Of a DNA stretch of 40,184 bases, positions 10,077 through 20,454 are shown in pieces. A program made the position numbers and the translations under genes. Origin of the DNA: Ettlia oleoabundans (lineage: Eukaryota > Chlorophyta > Chlorophyceae > Chlamydomonadales). The notes below the pieces were generated by a model. It saw nothing but the letters and a program-made list of their open reading frames with translations. It searched no databases and had not been told where the DNA came from. Location of the stretch: positions 1 to 40,184 of the forward strand of contig JAAMXP010003326.1 in assembly GCA_019693395.1 (NCBI GenBank), given 5' to 3'. Numbering within the stretch: the first letter of the stretch is position 1; each line of letters begins with the position of its first letter.

Positions 10077-12971
10077 TCACCTTGCACTGTGTGCGGTTGC
10101 CGCCTGCCCTTCCGCCGCCTCCTGCTCACCCTCACCCCTGCCGTACTGCTTTGCCTCGTCAAAGGGCGCCCAGCGTGAGGCGGGGTAGATGTGCTTGTTC
10201 TTGTTATACCAATGACGGTCCACAACCTTGCCTGCAGAAAAGGGTGAAGGCATGGGCCAGTTGCCACGTCCACGTCAGGCACACCCCAAGCCCGTGTGTG
10301 CATGCATGCGTACGTGTGTGCAAACCTACTTAGGACTGCGACAGCTGGGACTCAACAGTGCAGCCACCCAACCCCACCACCCACCCCCTGCGCACTGCTT
10401 TGCCCTTTCAGTTGTGCTGGCCTCCACCAACCCACCCACCTGCGTGCGAGTCCTGGCTTTTGACTCGCGGGTCAAATGACACTACGGCGTGTTCGTGCAA
10501 GTCGAACTGGAACAGCGGGCCGCTCTTGCCCATGGCCTTGTTGACGATGAGGTCATAGAATGTGATTGTGTGTGGCAGTATGATGTCCTCCTTCACGTAC
10601 ATCAGGCTGCCAACGCTGGTGGTCCTGCATCATTAACACAGCCACGCACGATGAGAGAGAGGGGAGTGTGCATTTGTACGTGCATGTATGCCTGCGTGTG
10701 CACATTCTGTGTGGTAAGCAGGGCATACCACCAGGTTGCCTGCTTTGAGCAGTTGGTGGGTTGCATGACAGACAAACACGCTCATATGCGGCGAGAACAA
10801 GGCAAGCACCGAAGCCGCCGCAAAGCAGGGCAGCAGCCAAACAGCCTGCCTGTCAGCATAGGCACGCTCAACAGCGTCACTATGTGCACCAGACAACAGC
10901 CTGGAGGCAGTAGGCGTTTGTGCCACAACAATGTCAGAAACAGGCTGTGATTGTGCTTGTGCCAACATTGAGCCACTCCCAGGCAGCACCCCACCTGATC
11001 TCCCTAAACTGGGGCATCAGCTGCTCTATGACGGCCTTGAGGAACTGTGCCACGGTATCGCCCTTGCGCACAGTGACTGCACGGCGGTGTCCGGTCCCGT
11101 TGTAGTAGCTGTAAATGATCTCCAGCGGCTCTGCCTTGATGGCAGCCTGGCGCAGGGCGTACTCAGCCTGCGTGTTGTGCAGGCGGGGGAGGGGATACGC
11201 AGAGTAAAAATGTGGAAGGGCGGTGCAAGCAAAAGGCAGCTATAGCTCAGGGGCCAGCTGTGCACTGGACTCAGAGGCACTGCAACACCTGTCAATCTGC
11301 ACGGCTATTTCCCTTGAAACCATGCCCTGCCCCCGCGGCATCATTCCACGACTCAGCCATGTACCCCCATCCCACCCTCCCTCCCTCCCTCCATCCATCC
11401 TCCCCCCCTCCCCATGTCCTAATCACCTCGCATCCGCCCCCAACAACTGCCCACCACACCCCAGCCGAGCGTCCACACCTTGAGCTTCTCCCGCAGCTCC
11501 TCTTCCTCCTGCTGCCGATCCTTGTCGGGAAGGAAATCAGTGCGCACCGCAGGGTCCTTGCCCAGCCGCGCATAACGCAGACGCGCTCCACTGCAAACGC
11601 TACTGGGGCCACTAACGCTGACGTCTGCACCGTCCCCGTTGCTGGGCGGCTGCAGGGGCGTGTGCACAGACAGGAAGCAGGTATGTCTTGGTTTACTTGC
11701 ATGCATCTTTTACAACTGAGCCCCCTTAAACAAGTTGCAGGTAGGCAGCGCCTGGTGGTTGGGCCACGAGTCCCTGGCCCCAGCCCCACCTGGGCCTCAT
11801 AGAGTTATGCACCTTGCAGCCATAGCTCCTAGCCGGTGCCCACCCCACCTGTGCGCCCTGCTGCCGTGCTGCTGCCACCTCAGACTGCCTCCCATCGACA
11901 GCCACCTTCTCTTCTTCCTCTTCCCCCCATAAGTCGTCAAAGGACAGCTTGTGCTTCTGCTCGCTCTTGGCCTTCTTGGCACGCTGACGCTCCTTCTCCT
12001 GCACCAAGGAGCAAGGGCCAGCAGCAACGCAGCAGGGCATATCCCACATAAGTTGGTTACTGCAGACAATCGCTGCAAGGCAGCTGCCGCCACTGCTGCG
12101 AGCAGCGCTATTGCCTTTTTATCTCGCTGGCTGCGCCTCACCACACCGCACCGCAGCGCAGCGTGCCAGCACCCCAACACCATCATCCACCTGGCGGCAC
12201 CCACCCGTAGCGCTTCCTCCTCCGCCACCTGCCGCTTGCGCTTCTCCTCCTCCTTCAGCCGCTCCTCAATTGTAAGACGCTTCTCAACAAACTGTTCTCG
12301 CGTCACCAAGCCCACAGTCTCATTTTTAAACGCGTGCTCGATGGCCTATGCAGCAGCATGGCCAGGAAGGCGGGGAGTCACACACCAGCCATCGCTGCAT
12401 ACCCAAGGCAAGCAGGGTGCTGCAGCGGGCCCACATACCCTGCTAGTCAAGAAGACAGGCACCCTACTTCAGAAGCACGACACCGCGCCGCCTCCCTGTG
12501 GTCAATTGAGGAGCAGTCCCTGGCCACATGCAACCCCAGCACCACACCCCCAACCGCTGCACTGCAAACCTCTGAGCTGGCGATGCCAAACTGGCGCAGC
12601 CCCTGCCCCTGCTGTGCTTTTTTCCTTGCTTCCTCATACTGTTTGTGCTGCTCCTCACGCTCCTTAAGCTGCCGCTCTATGCGGCGCTTGTCCTCGGTGG
12701 TGCCTGTGCAAGGGACGTCCAGCGGATATCACCGGGGGGTCAGGGGTCAGGGGTGGGGGGGCCCGCTTGAGACAGGGCTAGGCTGCCGTTGAGAGGCTGA
12801 AGCAACATTTGTGTACAGTTGTGACGTTTTGCAATCTACAGGTCACGCCCCCGTGCAGCTGTGCCTGAGCTGCAATGCCCGGCACCCTCCTGGAAGTGGC
12901 GGCTGCAGCGGGTGCTGATAAAGCCGTCCCTGCTGCTTCCTAAGCTTACCAACGTATCCACCACCAAACAT
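10077..12971 (-). CDS. XCT: XAP5 / FAM50 family protein (XAP5 circadian timekeeper)
   Basis: XAP5/FAM50 proteins are nuclear and linked to spliceosome C complexes and small-RNA biogenesis; the plant member, XCT, affects circadian period. Eight exons on the minus strand: 12971-12950, 12703-12570, 12345-12205, 11998-11849, 11649-11479, 11167-10995, 10624-10440, 10231-10077 (376 aa). Exon 1 is only 22 nt and encodes MFGGGYV plus one base; it splices in phase to [17 protein letters not shown]. Further blocks are [10 protein letters not shown] joined to [112 protein letters not shown], and [19 protein letters not shown]. The first third is highly charged and probably helical. The C-terminal tail after FDEAKQYG differs from the usual family ending and could hide another small intron. 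Divergent from NUP35. Confidence 0.93.
11376..11413. repeat. Pyrimidine-rich CCCT/CCAT simple repeat in XAP5 intron
   Basis: A run of CCCTCCCT and CCATCCATCC units lies in the intron between XAP5 exons 5 and 6. On the coding (minus) strand it reads as a G/A-rich tract. Simple-sequence expansion; no function seen. Confidence 0.6.
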
Positions 12972-13381
12972 ATCAGAGCACTTGAGTGCGGCTCACAAAG
13001 TATACGAAGATTGGCAGAAAGAGCAAGCAGTGTGGTTGATACAGACGCGGACAGGAAGAAAAAAGGCGGGACTGCTCATTGGCGTGATCTAGCCCTTTTG
13101 GTGCGCGCTCTAGTGGGTCAAGGAGCCATGCAGGACAGGACGTACTGCCTGCTGCGCTCAACTGCGCCCTGCGGACTTGCAAAGCCTGCTGTACGTGGCG
13201 CCGTGAATGGGCGTCGCATGCCCCGGGAAATCATCGCTTGCAGCTGTCAAATTCGCCGGCTCCATCACCCCCTGTTGCTTCTTATACTCCTTTATAGCAC
13301 AACAACCCAGGGAAGGACTGCGGGTTCGGTTTACCTACGTAGATTACAGCGCCTCCCGCGCAAGGGGCAGGAGTGCCGGCT
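12972..13381. promoter_or_regulatory. Divergent intergenic region XAP5 / NUP35
   Basis: These 410 bases lie between two start codons pointing away from each other, so both promoters must be here. No clear core element, repeat or small gene was recognised. Open frames crossing it show no family resemblance. Confidence 0.4.
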
Positions 13382-14978
13382 ATGGCGGCACTGCGAGAGA
13401 CGCCTGGCCACGGGCCTGTCTCCCTGCTGTTTACGCCCACCAGCAAGACTGCCGATGGGCAGAAAGGTCCCACTCCCGGCGAATTCAGGTCATTTTCGGG
13501 TTTAGGACGCACTCCTGCCAGCGCTGGGCGGGCATTTGGTGGCGGTAGTGCTGCGGGGGGAGGCCCCACACCCTCGTCGCGGCGCCGTAGCCTGACCCCA
13601 GCCAGCAGCAGACAGATGGACACGCCGCCTCCACCGCCCATGGATAGCTTGCTGGACTCATCTGTAGGGTTAGGCCCTAGCTCTGCAGCCTGGTCCACTG
13701 GCCAGGATGGTGACGGTGAGTAACCACCAACTTTTCTTGCAGCAGTTTACTTCTAGGGGCGTTGCTGCACATCACAACAAGTGCAGAACCGTCATTTGAG
13801 AATGGGGGTAATTTTGCGGTTGACAAGGAACTGTAGGCGTCTCAACAGGCGTTTGTAGCCACATCAGCATATGCACGGGCTTGTGCCCAACACCCCGCTC
13901 ACATCGATATTCAAAACGCTTTGCCCGCCCCCACCCCTCCCCCCGGCACACATTGGCATTCAANNNNNNNNNNNNNNNNNNNNNNNNNNNNNNNNNNACC
14001 ACCAACACACACACACACATCACCACCACGCACACCCCAACCCCCCTCCCCACCCCCAGTGGCAGTGGAGGAGATGCAGGTGTCAACCTCGCCCTATGCA
14101 GCCGCTGCACATACGGCGGCAAAAGCTGGGACAGCAGTAGGTCAGGAGCTGGCGCGGGCTACGCACGCTTTTGAGGGGCTGGGTGACACGTGGGTGACTG
14201 TGTTTGGGTTCAGCCAGTCCGACCTGCCAATGGTGATACGCGAGTTCAGCAAGGCCGGAGACATCAAGCAAGTGAGTTGATGATGGGTAGTGGGAGGAAA
14301 CAGCTGTGTTGGGCAGAGCGAGCATTTGACCTGTAGCCCACTAGGCATAAGGCATAGTTGGGCGCAGGGATGGGCTGGGAGGCTGGCCTGCTGGACTTGC
14401 CCGTGTTTTCGTTATCCAGCAGCTGCAACAAATGGATCAAGCATAAACAACACGAGGGAACACTGTTGCTGTGCGTTGTGCAGTTTGGCACTTTTGGCGA
14501 TGGGCCCATCAACTGCAACTGGATCCACATCCAGTACCAGGTGGGTGCCCACCGCACCTGTGCCACGTTCGCACTTGCTGATGTGATGAGTGGAGTTCTA
14601 GTTTGCTGCTCACCTGTTAATGCCTGTTGTCCCGCTCAACATGCCAGCCAAGTCCTGCCTGCCAACGGTGTTCACATGCTCTGCTGTGCACCGCATGCAT
14701 TGCAGAACAAGCACGCCATGCAGCGTGCGCTGCTGCGCAATGGGGACAGGCTGAGTGCCAGCTGCATGGTGGGTGTGAAGCTGCTGGACCCTGAGCATCG
14801 GACGGCGGTGGAGAAGCATGCCACTGGCGCCAGCAGGCCCAGCTTTGCCATGGCCTTCCCCAAGCCGCCGCCGCAGCGCCCGTACAGCCTCGCTGCCGGA
14901 GGCGCCACAGGGATGGTTGTTCCCTTGGCGTCCAAGGGCCTCTCGCAGCGTGTGTGGGAGTTTGTGATGGGGTGCTAA
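13382..14978 (+). CDS. NUP35: Nucleoporin NUP35/NUP53 (MPPN RRM-like domain)
   Basis: NUP35 is a scaffold-linking nucleoporin that dimerises through an atypical RRM (MPPN domain) and can touch the nuclear membrane through its C-terminus. Four exons: 13382-13715, 14060-14271, 14484-14540, 14706-14978 (291 aa), phases consistent. The N-terminus is Gly/Ser/Pro/Thr-rich and disordered, with Phe-Gly-type spacing (SFSGLGRTP). The RRM-like fold begins at WVTVFGFSQSDLPMVI and continues through NWIHIQYQNKHAMQRALLRN to MVGVKLLD. The protein ends with LSQRVWEFVMGC, the amphipathic C-terminal helix typical of this family. The start is the first ATG in frame; a GTG three codons upstream is not used. Intron 1 holds the only assembly gap of the window, in a CA-rich tract. 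Confidence 0.92.
13964..13997. other. Assembly gap (34 N)
   Basis: Thirty-four N characters lie inside NUP35 intron 1, flanked by C-rich sequence on the left and a CA-rich microsatellite on the right. Its true length is unknown. No coding sequence is interrupted, because both flanking exons join in phase. Confidence 0.98.
13998..14058. repeat. CA/CCA-rich low-complexity tract
   Basis: A CA-dominated tract with CAC and CCCC runs follows the N gap and ends at the acceptor of NUP35 exon 2. It likely caused the assembly gap and also supplies the polypyrimidine-like context before the AG. Confidence 0.65.
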
Positions 14979-15338
14979 TGTGTAGTGAGTGCCAAACTGT
15001 GGCACCAGGACTATGCTGTGTGCGTATCACCTCACCGCCAACCCATGCTCTGCTTCTCAAATCCACTCTCATGAAACCTTCTTTTCCTCCCCATGCCTGA
15101 GGTACTGCTGGGTAGCTAGAATTCTGTTTATGTCAGGTCAACATCGCAGGTAAGTCATGAATGGTGCACCATCGAGGCTGTTGAAGCGTTGGGGGCTTGC
15201 CAAATAGATTCCTTGAGGAAGGTGAGTTTTTGCAGCAAGTAGTCGGTTGGCAGCTAGCCTGCGTAGAAAAGCTTGCATCATCCTTGCCGCATGCATAAGT
15301 AAGTGGCGCAATCTACACAACCGGCAGCTGTTGAGGTC
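14979..15338. other. Convergent 3' intergenic region NUP35 / membrin
   Basis: These 360 bases contain the 3' UTRs of two converging genes. I found no TGTAA on either strand within it and no additional gene. Confidence 0.45.
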
Positions 15339-16458
15339 TCACCGCTTCCACCACCAGTAGAACAGCCCGACCAGCATCAGCGTGAGGAGCATGCCGCCGT
15401 ACACCAGCAGCTTGTCCAGGCGTTGCCGCCGCTCAGCCAGGCGCAGCACGCTGTCTGACAGGCCAACCGCATTGAGCACATCCAGCACCTTTCGGTGCGT
15501 GGCCTTGAGCCGCTCACGCTGCCCCGCCATGCTGCCAATGATGCCCACCCCTGTCTCATAAGCCTCCTCCAGCACGCGCTTGGAGCTGTGCACGTGGCGT
15601 GCCGCCCTTGCTTCTGCATCCACATCCACCAGGGGCGCCCCGCCCCCCGTTCGCCGCTCCAGCAGCTCCCGCCGCTGCTGCTCCTCCATGTGCTGCCGAC
15701 GTTGGCGATGCGAACAGCGGTCCAGCCCGACATGCAGCGCATCCGTCTCCTCGCTGACCTGACAATGACCAGGCCAGCATTGCAGCATGCATGAGCCCAG
15801 TGGTGCCGTGGCAAAACCGCCCATTGCCACCCCAGCAAGTCACAGACCCACTGTCACTTGCTACACCATCAACAGCAGCGTGTTGTCTTTGCAGCGTGTT
15901 GTCAACTGCAGCAGCGCGAGAGGAGGTGGCATGGATGGAAGCGCCCAGTATCCTTCCCACACCTGCTCCACCTTCCGCTTCCAGATGTTCCGCTTGGCTG
16001 CCGGCTCACGCAATGACTGCATGCGCCATACTGCGTCCAACTCGCCGCTCAAACGCTGCAAAGCGGGGGTGCACGATGGGGTATCGGGCAGTCGACCCAG
16101 ATGAGCCCAAGGTGCGAGGTTAATCTGCTGCCTACAAACAGGAGCCAGGCCATCTTGGTCAACAGCATTGCTCAGTATGCAACCCTTATAACACCTGAAG
16201 CTGCGTGAGTTGCTGTTGTAACTCTGTTGCTAGGCCGCTTGGGACTATGGCTCGAGCATTCTGCAGAGGGAGGCGAGGGGCGGGGAGGCGCTGGTTGGTG
16301 GACACTGCCATCCTCGATGGCCTGCAGGAGCCGAACACTGTTTAATACCTTGAAAACACATAGCAAACCTGTTCGGCAGTCTCTAAGCGCTCTAGCCCTG
16401 CCCGTATGGTCAGGATCAGCTTCTTGGCCTGCGTGTGAAGCGTCTGCAGGTCCGCCAT
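15339..16458 (-). CDS. Membrin / GOSR2 Qb-SNARE
   Basis: Membrin (Bos1, GOSR2) is the Qb-SNARE for ER-to-Golgi and cis-Golgi vesicle fusion. Four exons on the minus strand: 16458-16369, 16260-16195, 16055-15963, 15758-15339 (222 aa, the usual family length), every junction in phase 0. The N-terminal helix starts MADLQTLHTQAKKLILTI and continues GLERLETAEQ. The second exon (TELQQQLTQLQ) was found by phase and helix pattern and is the least certain. NIWKRKVEQ and REPAAKRNI match the conserved membrin block. The SNARE motif runs through VLEEAYETGVGIIGSMAGQ and RKVLDVLNAVGLSDSVLRL, followed by RRQRLDKLLVYGGM and a C-terminal membrane anchor LLTLMLVGLFYWWWKR. All donors are GT. Divergent from the MtnB-E1 gene. 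Confidence 0.9.
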
Positions 16459-16839
16459 ACGGCACCGGCACACTACTCTGAGAAGCGAGTTGCTGATATG
16501 GCAGGCAAAGCAGAGGAGGAGGTGCACTTCACGTGAAGACTAGAAAGCAGCAGTGTGTTGTTGCAAAGCGATGGTGTGAAGAACGTCGCCCAAGTGCTTC
16601 GGGACAGTGCGACTAATGTGAGCTGCAACGGCAGTCCCAAGATCCAGTTGTATGACAGGAGGTTGAGCAGGCGAATCGTGCCATTCATAATATTTCTCTC
16701 TTCCACCCGCCCGCGACACATGTGCCAGCGAGGCATGATGGGGCCGTTTGGCATCAAGGCGGCATCGTTTTAGCAATCGGCGTGGTTGCCAGTTAGTCTT
16801 GATCCTGTCAGAAGTGGACAACACCGCTGCAGTCGGTGC
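16459..16839. promoter_or_regulatory. Divergent intergenic region membrin / MtnB-E1
   Basis: These 381 bases lie between outward-pointing start codons. An AT-rich spot (TTCATAATATTT) near 16685 is the only local composition shift. No small gene was recognised. Confidence 0.4.
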
Positions 16840-19800
16840 ATGTTCACAGCCGCGACCACTGCCACTGCCAGAGCGCTGAGAACAGTTCAGGGGGCAGTCA
16901 GCATGGCAGCCCATGACGCAGTGGAGGAGGCCAAGTCCTTGATAGCCGAGCTTTGCAGAAACCTGTACGCGCAGGGCCATGTGAGCGGCACCGGCGGCGG
17001 CATCAGCATCAAGGTGGCAACGGAGGAGGGCGATCGTATCGTCATGGCCCCCTCGGGCGTGCAGAAGGAGCGCATGAGCGCTGAGGACATGTTTGTGCTG
17101 GATGCAGCAGGCAGCGTCATACACACTCCGCAGGCCCGGGCTCCACCGTACAAGCTGCCCAAGCTGTCGGAATGTGCGCCGCTCTTCTTGTCGGTGAGTT
17201 TGCGGGAATGTGGCATGCACCAGCACCAGCAGTACAACAAGATTCAAGCAGTTGTTAGCTGCTCATGTAAGTCTCACCACATTGGAAGCGCCAGGCTGAT
17301 GGCTTCTTTGGAGCCAACCCTGCCATTGCCAGCTGGACGGTGCACTGCTCGCCTTTGTGCATGCTCAACTACTGTTGCGGCTGCACTGTGCTTGCCTCAG
17401 GCGTTTGAACTGCGCGGTGCGGGTGCTGTGCTACATGGTCACTCGATGAACGCTTTTTTGGCCACGCTGCTGGATCCTGAGGCCAGTGAGCTGCGGGTGA
17501 CTCACATAGAGATGATCAAGGGCATAGCGGGACAGGCAAGCGCTCGCTGCCTGCTGCTGGCTGGTTTACACAGCGGCAACAGCTACAATCCTAGCAGCTC
17601 TTGCCAAGCTGCTTGTCGTTGTTCAACGCTGGGTTGCTTGAGGCATTTGATGGTGCCGGAGACCAGCAGGTGGGAGCGCAACTGACAGGATGCGTCCTGG
17701 CGCAATCAAGAGTGGCTGCAGGCTCGTGCGGCGCTTGTGCAATAACAGTGGGGCTTGGCACCTTGTTGTTGCAGGGATTTTACAGCGTGCATACAGTGCC
17801 CATCATCGAGAACACGGCACGCGAGTGCGAGCTGACAGACCGACTGCGTGCCGCGATTGAGGGGTACCCGCAGTCCAATGCTGTGCTGGTGCGGCGGCAT
17901 GGCGTGTACGTGTGGGGCAAGAACTGGATCGAGGCCAAGACGCAGGCAAGCGTGCGCTGCCCTGCCTCATAGCCCTATGAACCTATTCGGGTAGAATCTG
18001 CATGGGCCAGCTGGTGCCATGTGTTGCAAACCCAGGTCGGCTCTTCAGATTTCCAACCTGTCTATGTCCAACGCTGCCCTCACCGACCGCTGGCTGCCGG
18101 CTGAATGCCTGCCTGCCTGCCTGCCTGCCTCCTTCCCCTGCCTGCAGTTTGAGTGCTACGAGTACTTGTTTGAGGCAGCGGTGCGCATGCGTCAGCTGGG
18201 CATGGATGCGGGTCATGCGCCTGCTCCACCAGCATTGACAAACAGCCATGCTGCAGGCAAGCCCGTTGGCCTGCAGAGCATCCCAACCTTTGTGTCAAGG
18301 CAGCTGCCATTGGTCTCAGGCAGCGGCTTGCTGCTGAATGGTGCACCTTTAACATTTTTGTGCAGCCCTTGCTTTCACTTTCCAGGACTGTAATCGGTGC
18401 AATGATTGCAGCTGTACAACCGGGCTTGCTCCCACTCCCTTGTATCTGGCGTATGCAGATGGCGAGCGAACAGCCAAGAAGGGCCGGCTGGGCGTGGGCG
18501 TGCCCACCGTGGCCAACGGTGTCGCAGGACGGCTGCCTACTGCGGTGGTGTTGGACATTGAGGGCACCATTGCCAGCATCTCCTTTGTCACAGATGTACT
18601 CTTCCCCTATGCACGCCAGCGCCTCAGGTGATGAGCGCCACCATACCAGCAGCAAGCCGAGGCTGATTGTAAACCGCAAGGTTACAAAACTGCATAACCC
18701 TGCCTTGCCGTTGTAATGCGCACTTCACATGCCTGCTGTGTGTTGGTTGTGCGTCACAACTGCACTGTGCATCAGACAGCAGTGGTCTGGCTTGCTGTGA
18801 GGCACCCGGCTACATGGTCCTCGGAAGCTCATCGCGGTGACATATCAACCCCTGATGGTACGTGAACAACTGTTTTTGCCCTTCCTGTGCCTGTGGTTTG
18901 TGATGCAGGTCCCACCTGGAGTCCAACTATGACAGCCCTGAGACGCAGGAATGCTTCCAGCTGCTCCGCCAGCAGGCACAGGACGATGTAGCAGCAGGCA
19001 TGGCTGTACCACCCATCCCTGATGCTAGCGCGGGGCGGGAGGCTGTGGTCGCTGCAGCGGTGGCCAACTGTGAGGTTCAAATGGATGCTGACCGCAAAAG
19101 CACCGCCCTAAAAGTCTTGCAGGTGTGGGGTGCAGGCTACAGGGAGAGGAAGCCGAGAGGCCGCTCCAGTGCCCCTTTCTGCACCCCGCACGATCGATCT
19201 TGGGGGCTGGTCCTGCTTGTGCTGTGCCATATGGTGTGCCAGCTTCGGCAGGCGTGCTGTCTGGCAGCTTGGAGGCAGGCTGGTTGTGAAAGGAAACGTC
19301 TGCAGCTAGAATTCATCATTTATGTGCCCTTAATGCAGTCCAAGCTTTGCCATGCTGTTTGTCCCGTTTATATGGCTGGAGCCCTGGTAGACGATGTGCC
19401 TTGCTGTGCAGGGCCACATATGGGCGGGTGGCTTTGCACGGGGCGAGTTGAAGGGGGAGCTGTTTGCCGACGTTCCCGACGCTCTGGCGCAGTGGCGCGC
19501 CGCCGGCATCAAGACCTACATCTACAGCAGCGGCAGCCGGGCCGCTCAGAAGGATCTGTTGAAATGCACCACTGTGGGAGACCTGCGCCCCTACCTTGCA
19601 GGGTTCTTCGACACAACATCTGGGCCAAAGGCAAGTTGGCATGCAACCACCATGCCGCCCGCAGCATCCGTGCTTGCACCAATACTCTGCACACTTTTGG
19701 CTGCTTCGGACAGGCTGGCCTATGCTCTGCCGTGTACAATCCTGTTGTAGCGTGCCTCCCAGCCCACCAACCTCGGTCCCCTGCCTGCCTGTCTGTCAAG

Positions 19801-20024
19801 TGCAGGTGGACCGCGATAGCTACCGCAGCATTGCTCTTTCTCTGGGGGTTGACAGCCCTTCTGAGCTTTTGTTCGCCACTGACAACATCCTGGAGGCAGA
19901 GGCAGCAGCGGCAGCGGGATGGCAGGTGGTGCTGGCAGAGCGCCCAGGCAACAAGCCACTGCCAGCAGGCCACAACTTTCCCGTGGCCACATCGGCACAC
20001 CAATTTCTGCACGCCTTTCACTGA
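16840..20024 (+). CDS. Bifunctional methylthioribulose-1-phosphate dehydratase / enolase-phosphatase E1
   Basis: This fusion carries out two successive steps of the methionine salvage (Yang) cycle in the cytosol, as in plants. Eight exons: 16840-17193, 17401-17535, 17775-17945, 18148-18256, 18459-18627, 18909-19122, 19412-19630, 19806-20024 (529 aa; 508 aa if the Met at 16903 is used, close to plant proteins). The MtnB half has [20 protein letters not shown], the zinc ligands LHGHSM and [10 protein letters not shown], and the catalytic-Glu block [10 protein letters not shown]. The E1 half has the HAD motif [17 protein letters not shown] near residue 289, [13 protein letters not shown], and [13 protein letters not shown]. 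Introns after 17535 and 19630 start with GC, those after 17945 and 18256 probably do. At 18256 a weak GT donor 34 nt upstream (GTCATG, exon end 18222) would also keep frame; at 17945 a GT donor two codons downstream would add Ala-Ser. Confidence 0.94.
18104..18131. repeat. (TGCC)n tetranucleotide repeat
   Basis: About seven TGCC units stand just before the acceptor of the fourth MtnB-E1 exon and may serve as its pyrimidine-rich tract. The same unit recurs at 37127-37172. Confidence 0.7.
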
Positions 20025-20454
20025 AATGCCTGCTGCTATCCTTTAGTTGCTACCCTCCACCGTAGTCTGCACGCAGTCGTGAAATTGTGCTTCCGCCTGG
20101 AAGGCTTGGCTTTTTGTTTCAACAATACTGGCTACCAAGGTTGACTCATTGTGTTAAGTGACTGGCTGACACTTGCAGTCAATTTCTCTCCCAACCAGAC
20201 GCTCTCTACTCACAGGGCACCTCTAGAATGTCTTGTACAGCGGTCGCACACAGCGGCAATCAGGCGCATTGGCGACAGCTCTGCTCAGCATGTCCCCACT
20301 GTTCCCTGGTGGTCCCTACTCCCGTCATTTACTTGGTTGACTTGTGTCGCCTGTTCTCATATACTTGAAGTGTCTCGGAGGAACGTCCTGAGTGGCTGCT
20401 GTGTTATATCGTTTTGGCGTGTTCCTTACCTGCTACAATTAGCTGAACTCTGAT
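20025..20454. promoter_or_regulatory. Intergenic region MtnB-E1 to F-box gene
   Basis: These 430 bases separate two genes on the same strand and must contain the 3' end of MtnB-E1 and the promoter of the F-box gene. It is visibly more AT-rich than the genes. No TGTAA motif or further reading frame of note was seen. Confidence 0.4.

Noticed and set aside
17601..17690. Possible extra exon in MtnB-E1 ([10 protein letters not shown] before a GTGGGA)
   Set aside because: The exons at 17401-17535 and 17775-17945 join in phase and at family length without it.
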